64,000 nucleotides of DNA from Sphingobium sp. JS3065. GTDB taxonomy: Bacteria; Pseudomonadota; Alphaproteobacteria; Sphingomonadales; Sphingomonadaceae. The number at the start of each line of letters is the position of its first letter. Position 1 is the first letter of the stretch. The stretch is from positions 1,178,001 through 1,242,000 of the forward strand of contig NZ_CP102664.1 of assembly GCF_026427355.1 (NCBI RefSeq). The letters are read 5' to 3'. Below, one piece after another: positions 1-8,592 of the stretch. Made by a program: the position numbers and the translations under genes. The notes under the pieces are model-generated. The model did no database searches, was not told the DNA's origin, and saw only the letters and a list, made by a program, of their open reading frames with translations.

Positions 1-530
1 AACAATAATCGACGCGGCGCGGCAAGCATGACATGCGTGCGCATGCGCGCGGCGGCCGCCGCCAGGTCTGCTGCCTCGACCATGGCGCCGGGCGGACGGG
101 ACAGGAAAAGGGACGCCAGGTGAATATCGGCGCGTTTCAGGCCGATCGCCCGCAACATCCCATCGAATAGCTGCCCTGCGCGATCGCTGAGCAGGGCGCC
201 CGCGCTGACGTCCGCAGGGTCCGGCATGTCGGTGATCACCATGAGCGGCGCTTCGGTCGGTCCTTCCGGCAGGATCGCGGCACCCGGCCAGTGCCGTTCC
301 GGCTGCGCCGCATCCTCGGCCAGCCAGGTCAGGAAAGCATCGAAGGAAGCGGGCCTGGCCGGGGCGGGGCCATCGCCGCCGACCGGAAGCGCTGGCCGGG
401 CATGGGCCTGAGCCGTGCGCAGCCAATCGACCCGCTCCTCGCCGACCGCGCAATCCACGCCGGCCAGATTCCACCATGCCATATAGGCATTGGCGGCTTC
501 TGCCGCATTTTCCCGCAATAATCCCCGCAT
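1..530 (-). CDS. Uracil-DNA-glycosylase-like protein (family 4-like, divergent), 3' end beyond window
   Basis: About 176 N-terminal residues are visible; the frame stays open to base 1, so the C-terminus is missing. It begins at an ATG (MRGLLRENAAEAANAYMAWW) and diverges from the ETF-QO gene. The block AGALLSDRAGQLFDGMLRAIG aligns by eye with the 'G-x-PF-x-G-x-AG-x-LLD-x-ML-x-AIGL' region of family 4 uracil-DNA glycosylases, and the end (RMRTHVMLAAPRRLLLL) fits the following beta strand. The GE-x-PG-x-x-ED block that should precede it is degraded to ITDMPDPADVS, and the N-terminal Cys-x-x-Cys iron-sulfur ligands are absent (one Cys in the visible part). It is therefore either a divergent or a non-catalytic family member. 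The family call is moderate; activity is unproven. Confidence 0.6.
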   Translation of the reverse strand, partial: MRGLLRENAAEAANAYMAWWNLAGVDCAVGEERVDWLRTAQAHARPALPVGGDGPAPARPASFDAFLTWLAEDAAQPERHWPGAAILPEGPTEAPLMVITDMPDPADVSAGALLSDRAGQLFDGMLRAIGLKRADIHLASLFLSRPPGAMVEAADLAAAAARMRTHVMLAAPRRLL

Positions 531-659
531 CGATTGTTCTTGGGCCAGAGGTTGACGCCGTGGTCAAGTTTCTTCATCGCCCATAATGTCAAAACGTTTG
601 GGTAGCGCGGCGACCGGATTGGGGAGGAAAACCGACGGCGTCCGCAATTTGGAGGAATT

Positions 660-2312
660 ATGAGCGAACGGGATTCGATGCCCTATGACATCGTCATCGT
701 CGGCGGCGGCCCGGCGGGACTGTCATCGGCTATCCGATTGAAGCAGCTTGCGAACGACGCAGGTCAGGAATTGTCGGTTTGCGTCCTGGAAAAGGGTTCG
801 GAAATCGGCGCGCACATCTTGTCGGGCGCAGTGGTCGACCCGAAGGCGCTGGACGAACTGTTCCCCGAATGGCGGGACATGGGCTGCCCGATGGCGGAAG
901 TGCCGGTGACGGACAATCAGCACTGGTTCTTGACCAAGGGCGGCAAGATGAACATGCCGCACATCATGACGCCGGGCTGGATGCACAATAAGGGCACCTA
1001 TACCGGATCGCTGGGCAACCTGTGCCGCTGGCTGGCCGAGCAGGCCGAAGGGCTGGGCGTGGAAATCTTCCCCGGCTTTGCTGCGGCGGAAATCCTTTAT
1101 AATGAGGACGGGTCGGTAAAGGGCGTCGCAACCGGCGACATGGGCATCGACCGCGAGGGCAATCGCAAGCCCGACTATCAGCCGGGTCTGGAACTGCACG
1201 CGAAATATACCTTCTTCGCGGAGGGTGCGCGTGGCCATCTCACCAAGATATTGAAGCGCCAGTTCGCGCTGGACGCTGACAGCGAGCCGCAGGTCTACGG
1301 TATCGGCATGAAGGAATTGTGGGACATCGATCCCGCCAAGCACAAGCCGGGCCTGGTCATCCACAGCCAGGGCTGGCCGCTGACCGACGCCTATGGCGGC
1401 GGTTTCCTCTATCATCAGGCCAATGGGCAGGTCGCCTTGGGCTTCGTCGTGGGTCTTGGCTATCGCAACCCGCACCTTTACCCGTTCGAGGAATTCCAGC
1501 GCTGGAAGCAGCATCCGGAAATCCGGAAATATCTGGAGGGCGGCCGCCGCGTCTCCTACGGCGCGCGGGCGATCAACGAGGGCGGCTGGCAGTCGATCCC
1601 GAAGCTGGCCTTCCCCGGCGGCGCGCTGATCGGCTGTTCGGCGGGCTTCGTCAACGTGCCCCGCATCAAGGGCACGCATACGGCGATGAAGTCGGGCATG
1701 CTGGCCGCTAAATCCGCCTTCGCGGCGATCCGCGCCGAGCGGTCGAGCGATGTGCTGGACGATTATGAGCCGACGCTGCGGTCGAGCTGGATCGCGACCG
1801 AGTTGCAGCTCGTGAAGAATGCCGAACCGCTCCTGAGCAAGTTCGGCAACACCATCGGCACGGTGCTGGCGGGCATCGACATGTGGATGCGCACGCTCAA
1901 GATGGGCCTGCCCTTCACGATGAAGCACAAGCCCGATTGCGAGAAGCTGTGGCGCAAGGATGTGTCGAAGAAGATCGAGTATCCCAAGCCAGACGGCGTG
2001 ATCAGCTTCGACCGGCTGTCCTCGGTGTTCCTGTCGAACACCAATCATGAGGAAGACCAGCCCGTCCATTTGCAGTTGAAGGATCCGGAAATCCCGATTT
2101 CCTACAATCTGCCCCTTTATGACGAACCGGCGCAACGCTATTGTCCGGCGGGCGTCTATGAGGTGGTCGGTCTGGACGAGGGCAATCCCCGTTTCCAGAT
2201 CAACGCGCAGAATTGCGTCCATTGCAAGACGTGCGACATCAAGGATCCGACCCAGAACATCAACTGGGTCGTGCCCGAAGGCGGCGGAGGACCGAATTAT
2301 CCGAACATGTAG
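660..2312 (+). CDS. Electron transfer flavoprotein-ubiquinone oxidoreductase
   Basis: Membrane-associated flavoprotein that passes electrons from reduced ETF (fatty-acid and amino-acid dehydrogenases) to ubiquinone. 550 residues, the usual length. The N-terminal dinucleotide fold (DIVIVGGGPAGLSSAIRLK, about residues 9-28) binds FAD. The C-terminal ferredoxin-like domain carries the [4Fe-4S] ligands: Cys in YCPAGVYEV (about 494) and CVHCKTC (519, 522, 525), ending in the typical GGGGPNYPNM. The ATG has a strong GGAGGA ribosome-binding site at 652-657. The TPR-protein frame starts 20 bases past the stop, so the two are probably co-transcribed. Confidence 0.96.
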   Translation: MSERDSMPYDIVIVGGGPAGLSSAIRLKQLANDAGQELSVCVLEKGSEIGAHILSGAVVDPKALDELFPEWRDMGCPMAEVPVTDNQHWFLTKGGKMNMPHIMTPGWMHNKGTYTGSLGNLCRWLAEQAEGLGVEIFPGFAAAEILYNEDGSVKGVATGDMGIDREGNRKPDYQPGLELHAKYTFFAEGARGHLTKILKRQFALDADSEPQVYGIGMKELWDIDPAKHKPGLVIHSQGWPLTDAYGGGFLYHQANGQVALGFVVGLGYRNPHLYPFEEFQRWKQHPEIRKYLEGGRRVSYGARAINEGGWQSIPKLAFPGGALIGCSAGFVNVPRIKGTHTAMKSGMLAAKSAFAAIRAERSSDVLDDYEPTLRSSWIATELQLVKNAEPLLSKFGNTIGTVLAGIDMWMRTLKMGLPFTMKHKPDCEKLWRKDVSKKIEYPKPDGVISFDRLSSVFLSNTNHEEDQPVHLQLKDPEIPISYNLPLYDEPAQRYCPAGVYEVVGLDEGNPRFQINAQNCVHCKTCDIKDPTQNINWVVPEGGGGPNYPNM

Positions 2313-2331
2313 GCGTCTGTTTGCCGTTACG

Positions 2332-3948
2332 ATGCTGATGCTGCCCGTTGCGGCGGGCGCATCGGTGGACCCTGGCAGCGCATTGCATGCCTACATGCGG
2401 GGGCGTCTGGCCGATGGCGATGGCGCTCCCGGCCTTGCCCTCGACAGCTATCGGACGGCGCTGGCGGGCGACCCCGCCAGCCTGGAGGTTGCCCGGCGAT
2501 CCTATTTTCAGGCGGTGATCAGCGGCGACATGCCCCTGGCGCTGCGTTCCGCCGCGGTTCTGGAAAGCGACGGCCTGCTGCCCCGCGACGGAACCCTGCT
2601 CCAGATCGCCGATGCGCTGAACCGGAAGGACTGGCGTGGCGCCCGCCTGCTTGTCGACCGGATGGTGGTGGAAGGAAATTTCGCCTTTCTGGCGCCGGTC
2701 ACCCGGAGTTGGATTTCAGTGGGGGAGGGGCGATATGCGCCGCCCGTCATCGATCCCGCCGACCGTTTCGCATCGCTCTCAAGACGCTATCTGGACGAGC
2801 ATCTGGCGCTTCTGGCCTTGCGCGAGGGCAAAGGCACGCCGTCCTTGATCAATCGCGCCTTGTCCTTGCGGGCGGGAGGGCTGGACCTTTCGCGGCTGCT
2901 CTTCGCCGCGCAATTGGCCGCACGCGGCGCGAAGGCGGAGGCATTGGCGCTCCTGCCCGAAAATGAGGCGAATTTCGCGCAGGCCCGGACGGATATCGCC
3001 AACAGAAAAATGCCCGCTATCCACGGCAAGGCCCTGACGGCGGGGCAGGGTTTTGCCTGCCTGCTGCTCCGTCTGGCATCGGACATTTCGTCCGACGGCA
3101 GCACGGGAACGCTGGGCATCCGCCTCGCACGCATCGCCGCCCTTGCCGATCCTGACGGTCCCGCAGCCCATATCGTCGCCGCAGACCTGCTGAGCCGCGC
3201 CGGCCATGCCGCCTATTCGGTGGAGGAGGCGCAAGCGGTGCCAGCCAATGGCTGGTATGGTGCGCTGGCGCAGGCGGAACTGGTCGAAGCGCTGGCGGCG
3301 GAAGGCAAGCGGGCGGAGGCGATCGCCCTGGCGCGCACTCTGGCGGCCGTGCCGCATGCGGAGCCGGAACGCCATGTGCGGTTGGGCCAGTTGCTGGCGC
3401 AGGATAATGATTTCGAGGGCGCAGCCGCTGCGTTCCGCGCCGCTCAGGGCCCTTATCCAGCCGATGCCGTTCCCTGGGCGCTGCTCTTGTTCGAGGGCAG
3501 TGCGCTGGAACAGGGCGCGCATTGGAATGAAGCGCGGGCGGTATTGGAGCGGGCGGCCAGATTGGCGCCGGAGGAGCCGACCATCCTCAATTATCTGGGC
3601 TATGCGCAGATCGAGCGGCGGCAGAATATGGACGCGGCGCTGGAATTGCTGAAAAAGGCGAGCGCTCTCAAGCCTCAGGATGCGTCGATCACGGATTCCC
3701 TGGGCTGGGCGCAGTTCGTGACAGGGGACATCGATGCCGCTGTGCCGGTGCTGGAGCGGGCCGCCGCCGGAGCGCCTTCCGACGCGACCATCAACGAACA
3801 TCTGGGCGATGCGCTGTGGGCGGCGGGGCGTCGTTATGAGGCCCGCTATGCCTGGCGCGCAGCCGCGGTCTTTGCCGAGGGCGAGACGGCGCAACGTCTG
3901 GCCGCCAAGACCAAAGAGGGGATGAAGCCCGAATATGCCGCACGTTGA
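2332..3948 (+). CDS. Tetratricopeptide-repeat protein, probably exported
   Basis: About 538 residues of unknown specific role. Helical repeats fill the C-terminal third (PTILNYLGYAQIERRQN, DASITDSLGWAQFVTGD, DATINEHLGDALWAAGR), each with the TPR small/large residue spacing, so a scaffold or assembly role is likely. The N-terminus MLMLPVAAGASVDP looks like the end of a signal peptide. The in-frame codons upstream (RRLFAVT) would complete it but have no ATG/GTG/TTG after the ETF-QO stop, so the annotated ATG may be late or a CTG at 2317 may be used. The last 14 bases overlap ispE, indicating translational coupling. Exact start uncertain. Confidence 0.75.
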   Translation: MLMLPVAAGASVDPGSALHAYMRGRLADGDGAPGLALDSYRTALAGDPASLEVARRSYFQAVISGDMPLALRSAAVLESDGLLPRDGTLLQIADALNRKDWRGARLLVDRMVVEGNFAFLAPVTRSWISVGEGRYAPPVIDPADRFASLSRRYLDEHLALLALREGKGTPSLINRALSLRAGGLDLSRLLFAAQLAARGAKAEALALLPENEANFAQARTDIANRKMPAIHGKALTAGQGFACLLLRLASDISSDGSTGTLGIRLARIAALADPDGPAAHIVAADLLSRAGHAAYSVEEAQAVPANGWYGALAQAELVEALAAEGKRAEAIALARTLAAVPHAEPERHVRLGQLLAQDNDFEGAAAAFRAAQGPYPADAVPWALLLFEGSALEQGAHWNEARAVLERAARLAPEEPTILNYLGYAQIERRQNMDAALELLKKASALKPQDASITDSLGWAQFVTGDIDAAVPVLERAAAGAPSDATINEHLGDALWAAGRRYEARYAWRAAAVFAEGETAQRLAAKTKEGMKPEYAAR

Positions 3949-4834
3949 CGCGGAAGGGGCCGCCACATTCCCGGCGGATGCGGGCGAACTGGTCGAAACC
4001 GCCTTTGCCAAGATCAATCTGGCTCTGCATGTCCGGCACAAGCGGACGGATGGCTATCATGCGCTGGAAAGCCTGTTCGTCTTCACGCAACTGGGGGACA
4101 GGCTGTCGGGCCGGGTCCGGTCGGACGGGTCGATCAATCTTTATGTCGAGGGTCCCTTCGGCCGTGAGTTGGACGCAGGCCCCGACAATCTGGTGATGAA
4201 GGCCGCCCACGCCTTGCAAGCCCATCTGGGGGGAAGTCCCGGCGCCGATCTGAGGTTGCGCAAGATGCTGCCGGTCGCATCGGGCATTGGCGGTGGCTCC
4301 GCCGACGCGGCTGCCGCGCTGCGGCTGCTCACCCGGCTCTGGAACGCGCCCCTGTCCACCGAGGCGCTCGAACGGATCGCGCTGTCGCTCGGTTCGGACG
4401 TTCCGGCCTGCATCGGCAGCGTCTCGCAAATGGTGCGGGGGCGGGGGGAAGTGCTGCACCGGCAGTCGGTCGCCGGGCTGTCCGCCATGCCGATCCTGCT
4501 GGTCAATCCCGGCGTCGCGGTTTCGACGGCGCAGGTTTTCGGCAATTGGGACCGGGTGGATCGCGGCCCCCTGGCGGCGAGTGACCTGGAACAGTTGATC
4601 GCCGCCGGACGCAACGATCTGGAGGCCCCGGCCATGGCGGCAGCGCCGGTCATTGCGGACGTGCTGGCTGCGCTGAAGGCATGTGACGGCGTGCGCCTTG
4701 CCCGCATGTCGGGATCGGGCGCGACCTGCTTCGCGCTGTTCGAGACGGATCGCCAGTGCGCCCGGGCGGCGGAAAGGCTGCGCGACGGCCATGGCGGATG
4801 GTGGGTCGCCGAAACGAGGATCAGGACGGAATGA
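3935..4834 (+). CDS. ispE: 4-diphosphocytidyl-2-C-methyl-D-erythritol kinase
   Basis: GHMP-family kinase that phosphorylates CDP-methylerythritol in the MEP route to isoprenoids (cytoplasm). 299 residues, slightly over the usual 280-290 because of an acidic N-terminal extension. AFAKINLALHV (about residues 28-38) is the substrate-binding start of the family, PVASGIGGGSADAAAALR (about 112-129) is the ATP-binding GHMP loop, and GSGATCFALF near the C-terminus is GHMP motif 3. The start overlaps the TPR gene by 14 bases and the stop overlaps the next gene in ATGA, so the run behaves as one operon. Confidence 0.96.
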   Translation: MPHVDAEGAATFPADAGELVETAFAKINLALHVRHKRTDGYHALESLFVFTQLGDRLSGRVRSDGSINLYVEGPFGRELDAGPDNLVMKAAHALQAHLGGSPGADLRLRKMLPVASGIGGGSADAAAALRLLTRLWNAPLSTEALERIALSLGSDVPACIGSVSQMVRGRGEVLHRQSVAGLSAMPILLVNPGVAVSTAQVFGNWDRVDRGPLAASDLEQLIAAGRNDLEAPAMAAAPVIADVLAALKACDGVRLARMSGSGATCFALFETDRQCARAAERLRDGHGGWWVAETRIRTE

Positions 4835-5547
4835 GCGAGGCATTTACGGAAGTCGACGGCGGCGATCTCAACATATTGATCATCGCGGACCATGCCTCCG
4901 CCCATGTCCCGGCCGATATCGATCTGGGCGTCGACGCCGCCTTGCTGAACGATCATATCGCCGTCGACATCGGCGTGGCGGAGGTCAGCGCCCTGCTGGC
5001 CGAAGAATTGCGCTGCAAGGCCGTATTGGGCGGCGTTTCCCGCCTGGTGATCGACCTCAACCGGGAGGATGACGCGCCGGGGCTGCTGCCGGTGATGAGC
5101 GACGGCCATGTCATTCCGGGCAACCGCCACGCCGACCTGAACGATCGGATGATGCGGTTCCACCACCCCTATCATCATAAAGTGGCCAGGCTGCTGGACG
5201 CCATGCCCTCTCCGTTCATCCTGTCCGTCCACAGCTTCACGCCCCGGCTGGCCAGCGATCCCGGTCAGAAGCGTCCCTGGGATATCGGCGTCCTTTACAA
5301 TCAGGACGACCGGGCGGCCCGCATCGCCATTCCCCTGCTCGAGGCGGCGGGGCTCAAGGTCGGGGACCAGTTGCCCTATTCCGGCAAGGTTCTGAACGCC
5401 ACGATGAACCGCCATGCGGAGGGCAACGGCATCCCCTATCTCGGCATAGAGATGCGGCAGGATCTGGTGGGCGATGCCACGGGGCAAACGCGATTTGCCG
5501 CCATATTGGCCCCCATCGTCCTGGAATGCCGCAATCGGCTTGCCTGA
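4831..5547 (+). CDS. N-formylglutamate amidohydrolase family protein
   Basis: 238 residues. The family hydrolyses N-formylglutamate to formate and glutamate, the last step of one histidine-degradation route, but many members stand outside hut operons and have no proven substrate. Features typical of the family (PF05013) are LIIADHASAHVP near the N-terminus, SRLVIDLNRE, HHPYHH (likely metal or substrate histidines) and HSFTP. The ATG lies within ATGA overlapping the ispE stop. No other hut gene is nearby, so a role in histidine use cannot be inferred from context. Confidence 0.85.
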   Translation: MSEAFTEVDGGDLNILIIADHASAHVPADIDLGVDAALLNDHIAVDIGVAEVSALLAEELRCKAVLGGVSRLVIDLNREDDAPGLLPVMSDGHVIPGNRHADLNDRMMRFHHPYHHKVARLLDAMPSPFILSVHSFTPRLASDPGQKRPWDIGVLYNQDDRAARIAIPLLEAAGLKVGDQLPYSGKVLNATMNRHAEGNGIPYLGIEMRQDLVGDATGQTRFAAILAPIVLECRNRLA

Positions 5548-5566
5548 CGGGCCGCGGAAGCTGATG

Positions 5567-5923
5567 ATGGGCATCATGCATCCCAACCGCGCCTTGAAGG
5601 GGAGCGTGCTGCTGTGCCTGGCCTTGGCCGGATGCGGCGGTCCATCGGAATCCGCAGGCCGTGAAACCATATTCTGCTCGATCGGCGCCAATGCCGCGTG
5701 GCGCGACGATTGCCCGGTCGAACGGACGCGCGATCTTCTGACCGTGCGCCATGCCGATGGAGGCTTTCGCCGCTTTCGCATCGTACAAGACGGGCGCGGC
5801 GTCGTTCCCGCCGACGGGGCGGAGCGCGCCGACATCGGCATTGCGGGCAAGGACGAAATCGAATTGAGTGTCGGGCAGGATCGCTATCGCCTGCCTGTGC
5901 GGTTCGGCGAGAGGAAGAAATGA
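5567..5923 (+). CDS. Small lipoprotein of unknown function
   Basis: About 118 residues. The N-terminus MGIMHPNRALKGSVLLCLAL is a signal peptide followed by the lipobox LAGC, so Cys about residue 23 is probably lipidated. The mature part has Cys pairs in IFCSIG and DDCPVE and a beta-rich C-terminus (RFRIVQDGRGVVPADGAERA). I recognise no domain. ATGs occur at 5564, 5567 and 5576; 5567 has the best spacing from GGAAG at 5556-5560. The stop overlaps the nnrE/nnrD start (ATGA), so it belongs to the same operon. Confidence 0.7.
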   Translation: MGIMHPNRALKGSVLLCLALAGCGGPSESAGRETIFCSIGANAAWRDDCPVERTRDLLTVRHADGGFRRFRIVQDGRGVVPADGAERADIGIAGKDEIELSVGQDRYRLPVRFGERKK

Positions 5924-7317
5924 TGCAGAGCCAGGCCATCCTAACGGCGGCGCAGATGCGGGAGGCGGAACAGGCGGTCATCGCCGCCGGGGTTCCGGAA
6001 TATGCGTTGATGGAGCGCGCTGGCGCCGCCGCTGCCGAGATCATATGGCGCGCTGGCGGGAAACGCGATCTGCTGGTCCTGTGCGGCCCTGGCAATAATG
6101 GCGGCGACGGTTTCGTGGTGGCGCGGCTGCTGCGGGCGCGGGGTGTGCCGGTCAGGGTCGCGGCTCTGAGCGAAAGCCGCACGGACTCCAGCCTCAAGGC
6201 GCGTGCCGCCTGGGGCGGACCCGTGGAAGCGTTGGCCGACACCGCACCGGCCACGCAGATCGTCGATGCGCTGTTCGGCACGGGATTGACGCGGGGTCTG
6301 GATGCGGAGTTGGCGACGCGATTGTGCTGGCTCACGGAAAGGGCCAGTTTCAGCTATGCCGTGGATCTGCCGAGCGGCGTGCAGACGGATAGCGGCGAGT
6401 TGCTCTCCGATGTGCCGCTGTCGGGGGTGTGCATCGCCCTGGGCGCGTTCAAGCCAGCTCATATGCTGCAACCGGCCGCAGGGTGCTGGCAGAGGCTGGT
6501 CTGCGCCGATATCGGCATCGATATGTCGGGCGCGAAGATGCATCGGCTGCCTGTGCCGCAATTGTATCCGCCTGGCCCTTTCGCCCACAAATATAGCCGG
6601 GGGCTGGTCGCGGTGGTCGGCGGGGAAATGGCGGGTGCGGGCCTGCTCGCCAGCCAGGCAGCCGCCCGCGCCGGAGCGGGCATGGTGCGGCACATCGCCC
6701 GGGTTGCGGTTCATGGAGGACTGGGGGCCATTGTCACGCAGAATGGCGATAGTGCCGCAGATGTTGCCGGATCGCTGAACGATCCCCGCATCAGGGCAGT
6801 TCTGGTCGGACCGGGACTGGGGCGCGAGGGGGATGCTCCGGATCGGTTGAAGGCGGCGTTGAGCGCCGGACATCCGCTCGTCCTCGACGCCGATGCTTTG
6901 GTCCTGCTGGCGGATGAAGGGTTGGGCGCCATTCCGCCGGGTTCGATTCTGACGCCTCATGAGGGCGAATTCGTCCGGTTTTTCGGAGATTTGCCCGGAA
7001 GCAAGATCGACCGGGCGCTGGAGGCGGCGAAGCAATCCCAGGCAGTCCTGATCTATAAGGGAAGCGACAGCGTGATCGCCGCGCCTGACGGCCGCGCGAT
7101 TTTGTCCTCGGCCAATTCTCCCTGGCTTTCCACGGCGGGGACAGGTGATGTCCTGGCGGGATTGGTCGCCGCCCGGCTGGCGGTCACGGGCGATGGATTC
7201 CAGGCGGCCTGCGAAGCGTTATGGCTGCATGGCGAAGCGGCGCGGCGTGCTGGCGCGGCTTTTATCGCGGACGATTTGCTTGCGGAGCTGCCAGCGGCTA
7301 TCGCCTCCCGCCTGTGA
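5920..7317 (+). CDS. nnr: Bifunctional NAD(P)H-hydrate epimerase / ADP-dependent NAD(P)H-hydrate dehydratase
   Basis: 465 residues: an N-terminal YjeF epimerase domain fused to a C-terminal ribokinase-like dehydratase, which together repair hydrated (damaged) NADH and NADPH. The epimerase nucleotide loop is LCGPGNNGGDGFVVARLL (about residues 54-71). The dehydratase domain has SRGLVAVVGGEMAGAGLLA, VLVGPGLGR, LVLDADAL, LTPHEGEF and the catalytic/ADP motif TAGTGDVLAGLVAA near the end. The start ATG overlaps the lipoprotein stop, and the stop overlaps the GTG of the next gene. Confidence 0.95.
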   Translation: MMQSQAILTAAQMREAEQAVIAAGVPEYALMERAGAAAAEIIWRAGGKRDLLVLCGPGNNGGDGFVVARLLRARGVPVRVAALSESRTDSSLKARAAWGGPVEALADTAPATQIVDALFGTGLTRGLDAELATRLCWLTERASFSYAVDLPSGVQTDSGELLSDVPLSGVCIALGAFKPAHMLQPAAGCWQRLVCADIGIDMSGAKMHRLPVPQLYPPGPFAHKYSRGLVAVVGGEMAGAGLLASQAAARAGAGMVRHIARVAVHGGLGAIVTQNGDSAADVAGSLNDPRIRAVLVGPGLGREGDAPDRLKAALSAGHPLVLDADALVLLADEGLGAIPPGSILTPHEGEFVRFFGDLPGSKIDRALEAAKQSQAVLIYKGSDSVIAAPDGRAILSSANSPWLSTAGTGDVLAGLVAARLAVTGDGFQAACEALWLHGEAARRAGAAFIADDLLAELPAAIASRL

Positions 7318-8528
7318 CCGATCCAGACACCGACATCATCATCCGCATCGCCGCCAAGGGCGATGGCGTGACCGCCAATGGCCGTCATGTTCCTTTGACA
7401 GCGCCGGGCGACCGGATCGCGGCGGACGGCGGCATTTTGCCGGGGCCGCATCATGTCGATCCGCCTTGCGTCCATTTTCCGACCTGCGGCGGATGCGAAC
7501 TTCAGCATATCGACGATGCCAGCTATGCGGATTTCGTGACAGCGCGCGTCACCGGAGCCCTGGCGGGGCAGGGTGTGGAGCCGGGCACGCTCCTGCCGCC
7601 GCATATCTCGCCGCGAAAGGCGCGCCGCCGCGCTTCCCTGAGAGCCAGCAGGCAGGGGCGGAAGGTCGTCATCGGTTTTGCGGAATCCGGCAGCCATATG
7701 CTGGTCGACCTGACGATGTGTGAAATTCTCGACCCGACGCTGTTCGCTTTGCTGGCGCCGCTCAGGGCATTGTGCGGCGTCATCCTGCCCGACAAGCGCG
7801 CCGTGCATGTCCGCATGTCGTTGACCGACCAGGGCGTGGACCTGCTGCTGGAAGGATTTCGGATCGACGGACTCGCCGCCGATGAAGCGTTGCTGGCCTT
7901 TGCGCGAGAACAGGTGTTGGCCCGGCTGACCATCGATGAAGGTGACGGGCCGCAGACCCGGTGGGAGCCGGAACCCGTCACCGTCAGCTTCGGCGGCGTG
8001 CCGGTCGCTTTCCCGCCCTTCGCCTTTCTCCAGGCGACTCCGGACGGCGAAGCAGCGTTGGTTGGCGAAGCGCGACAGGCCATGCCTGCCGAGGGCGCCA
8101 TCGCCGATCTTTTCTGCGGACTGGGCACTTTCGCGCTAGCCGTGGGATCGAAACAGCCGGTCTATGCGGCGGAGGCGGCGCGCGATCTTGTCCTCTCCCT
8201 GAAATCGGCGGCGAACCGCACGGGGCGGCGGATGGTCGTGGATCATCGGGATCTGTTCAGACGCCCTCTGACGCCTGCGGAGATCGATCGCTTCGCCGGC
8301 ATCGTCATCGATCCGCCACGTGCTGGCGCCAGGGAGCAGGTGATGCAACTTGCAGCGTCGAACGTGCCGGTCATCGCCTATGTCTCCTGCAATCCAGCTA
8401 GTTTCGCGCGCGATGCCGCCCATCTGATCGGAGGAGGCTATCGGCTGGAAAGCGTGCGGCCGGTGGGGCAGTTCCGCTGGTCGACCCATGTCGAGCTGGT
8501 CGGAATTTTCCGGCGCGGACAAGGTTAG
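7314..8528 (+). CDS. TrmA/RlmD-family RNA (uracil-C5)-methyltransferase
   Basis: 404 residues. Transfers a methyl group from S-adenosylmethionine to C5 of a uracil in rRNA or tRNA. The N-terminal part has the [4Fe-4S] cysteines of the RlmD type (CVHFPTCGGC plus LTMCEI, about residues 50-140). The Rossmann core contains DLFCGLGTFAL (SAM), GIVIDPPRAGAREQ and the catalytic/general-base motif YVSCNPASFARD. The GTG start sits in a GTGA overlap with the upstream stop. Whether it modifies 23S U1939/U747 or another site cannot be told from sequence. A hairpin terminator follows at once. Confidence 0.9.
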   Translation: MTDPDTDIIIRIAAKGDGVTANGRHVPLTAPGDRIAADGGILPGPHHVDPPCVHFPTCGGCELQHIDDASYADFVTARVTGALAGQGVEPGTLLPPHISPRKARRRASLRASRQGRKVVIGFAESGSHMLVDLTMCEILDPTLFALLAPLRALCGVILPDKRAVHVRMSLTDQGVDLLLEGFRIDGLAADEALLAFAREQVLARLTIDEGDGPQTRWEPEPVTVSFGGVPVAFPPFAFLQATPDGEAALVGEARQAMPAEGAIADLFCGLGTFALAVGSKQPVYAAEAARDLVLSLKSAANRTGRRMVVDHRDLFRRPLTPAEIDRFAGIVIDPPRAGAREQVMQLAASNVPVIAYVSCNPASFARDAAHLIGGGYRLESVRPVGQFRWSTHVELVGIFRRGQG

Positions 8529-8560
8529 TCCCTCGCCGCGGGGGAAGTGCGGCGAGGGAC
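8528..8560. terminator. Hairpin between convergent RNA methyltransferase and ornithine decarboxylase genes
   Basis: A perfect 12-base stem (GTCCCTCGCCGC / GCGGCGAGGGAC) with a 9-base loop, starting on the last base of the methyltransferase stop. A second weaker hairpin (CCTCTCCTAAGGGGAGG) follows near 8568-8584. Serves either direction. Confidence 0.7.
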
Positions 8561-8592
8561 ATACACCCTCTCCTAAGGGGAGGCCTAAGCCT

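Noticed and set aside
723..2222. A 499-residue open frame antisense to ETF-QO, and similar long antisense frames over most genes
   Set aside because: Long antisense frames are expected at this GC content; they have no ribosome-binding site, odd His/Arg-rich composition and no recognisable motif, whereas the sense frames carry full family signatures.
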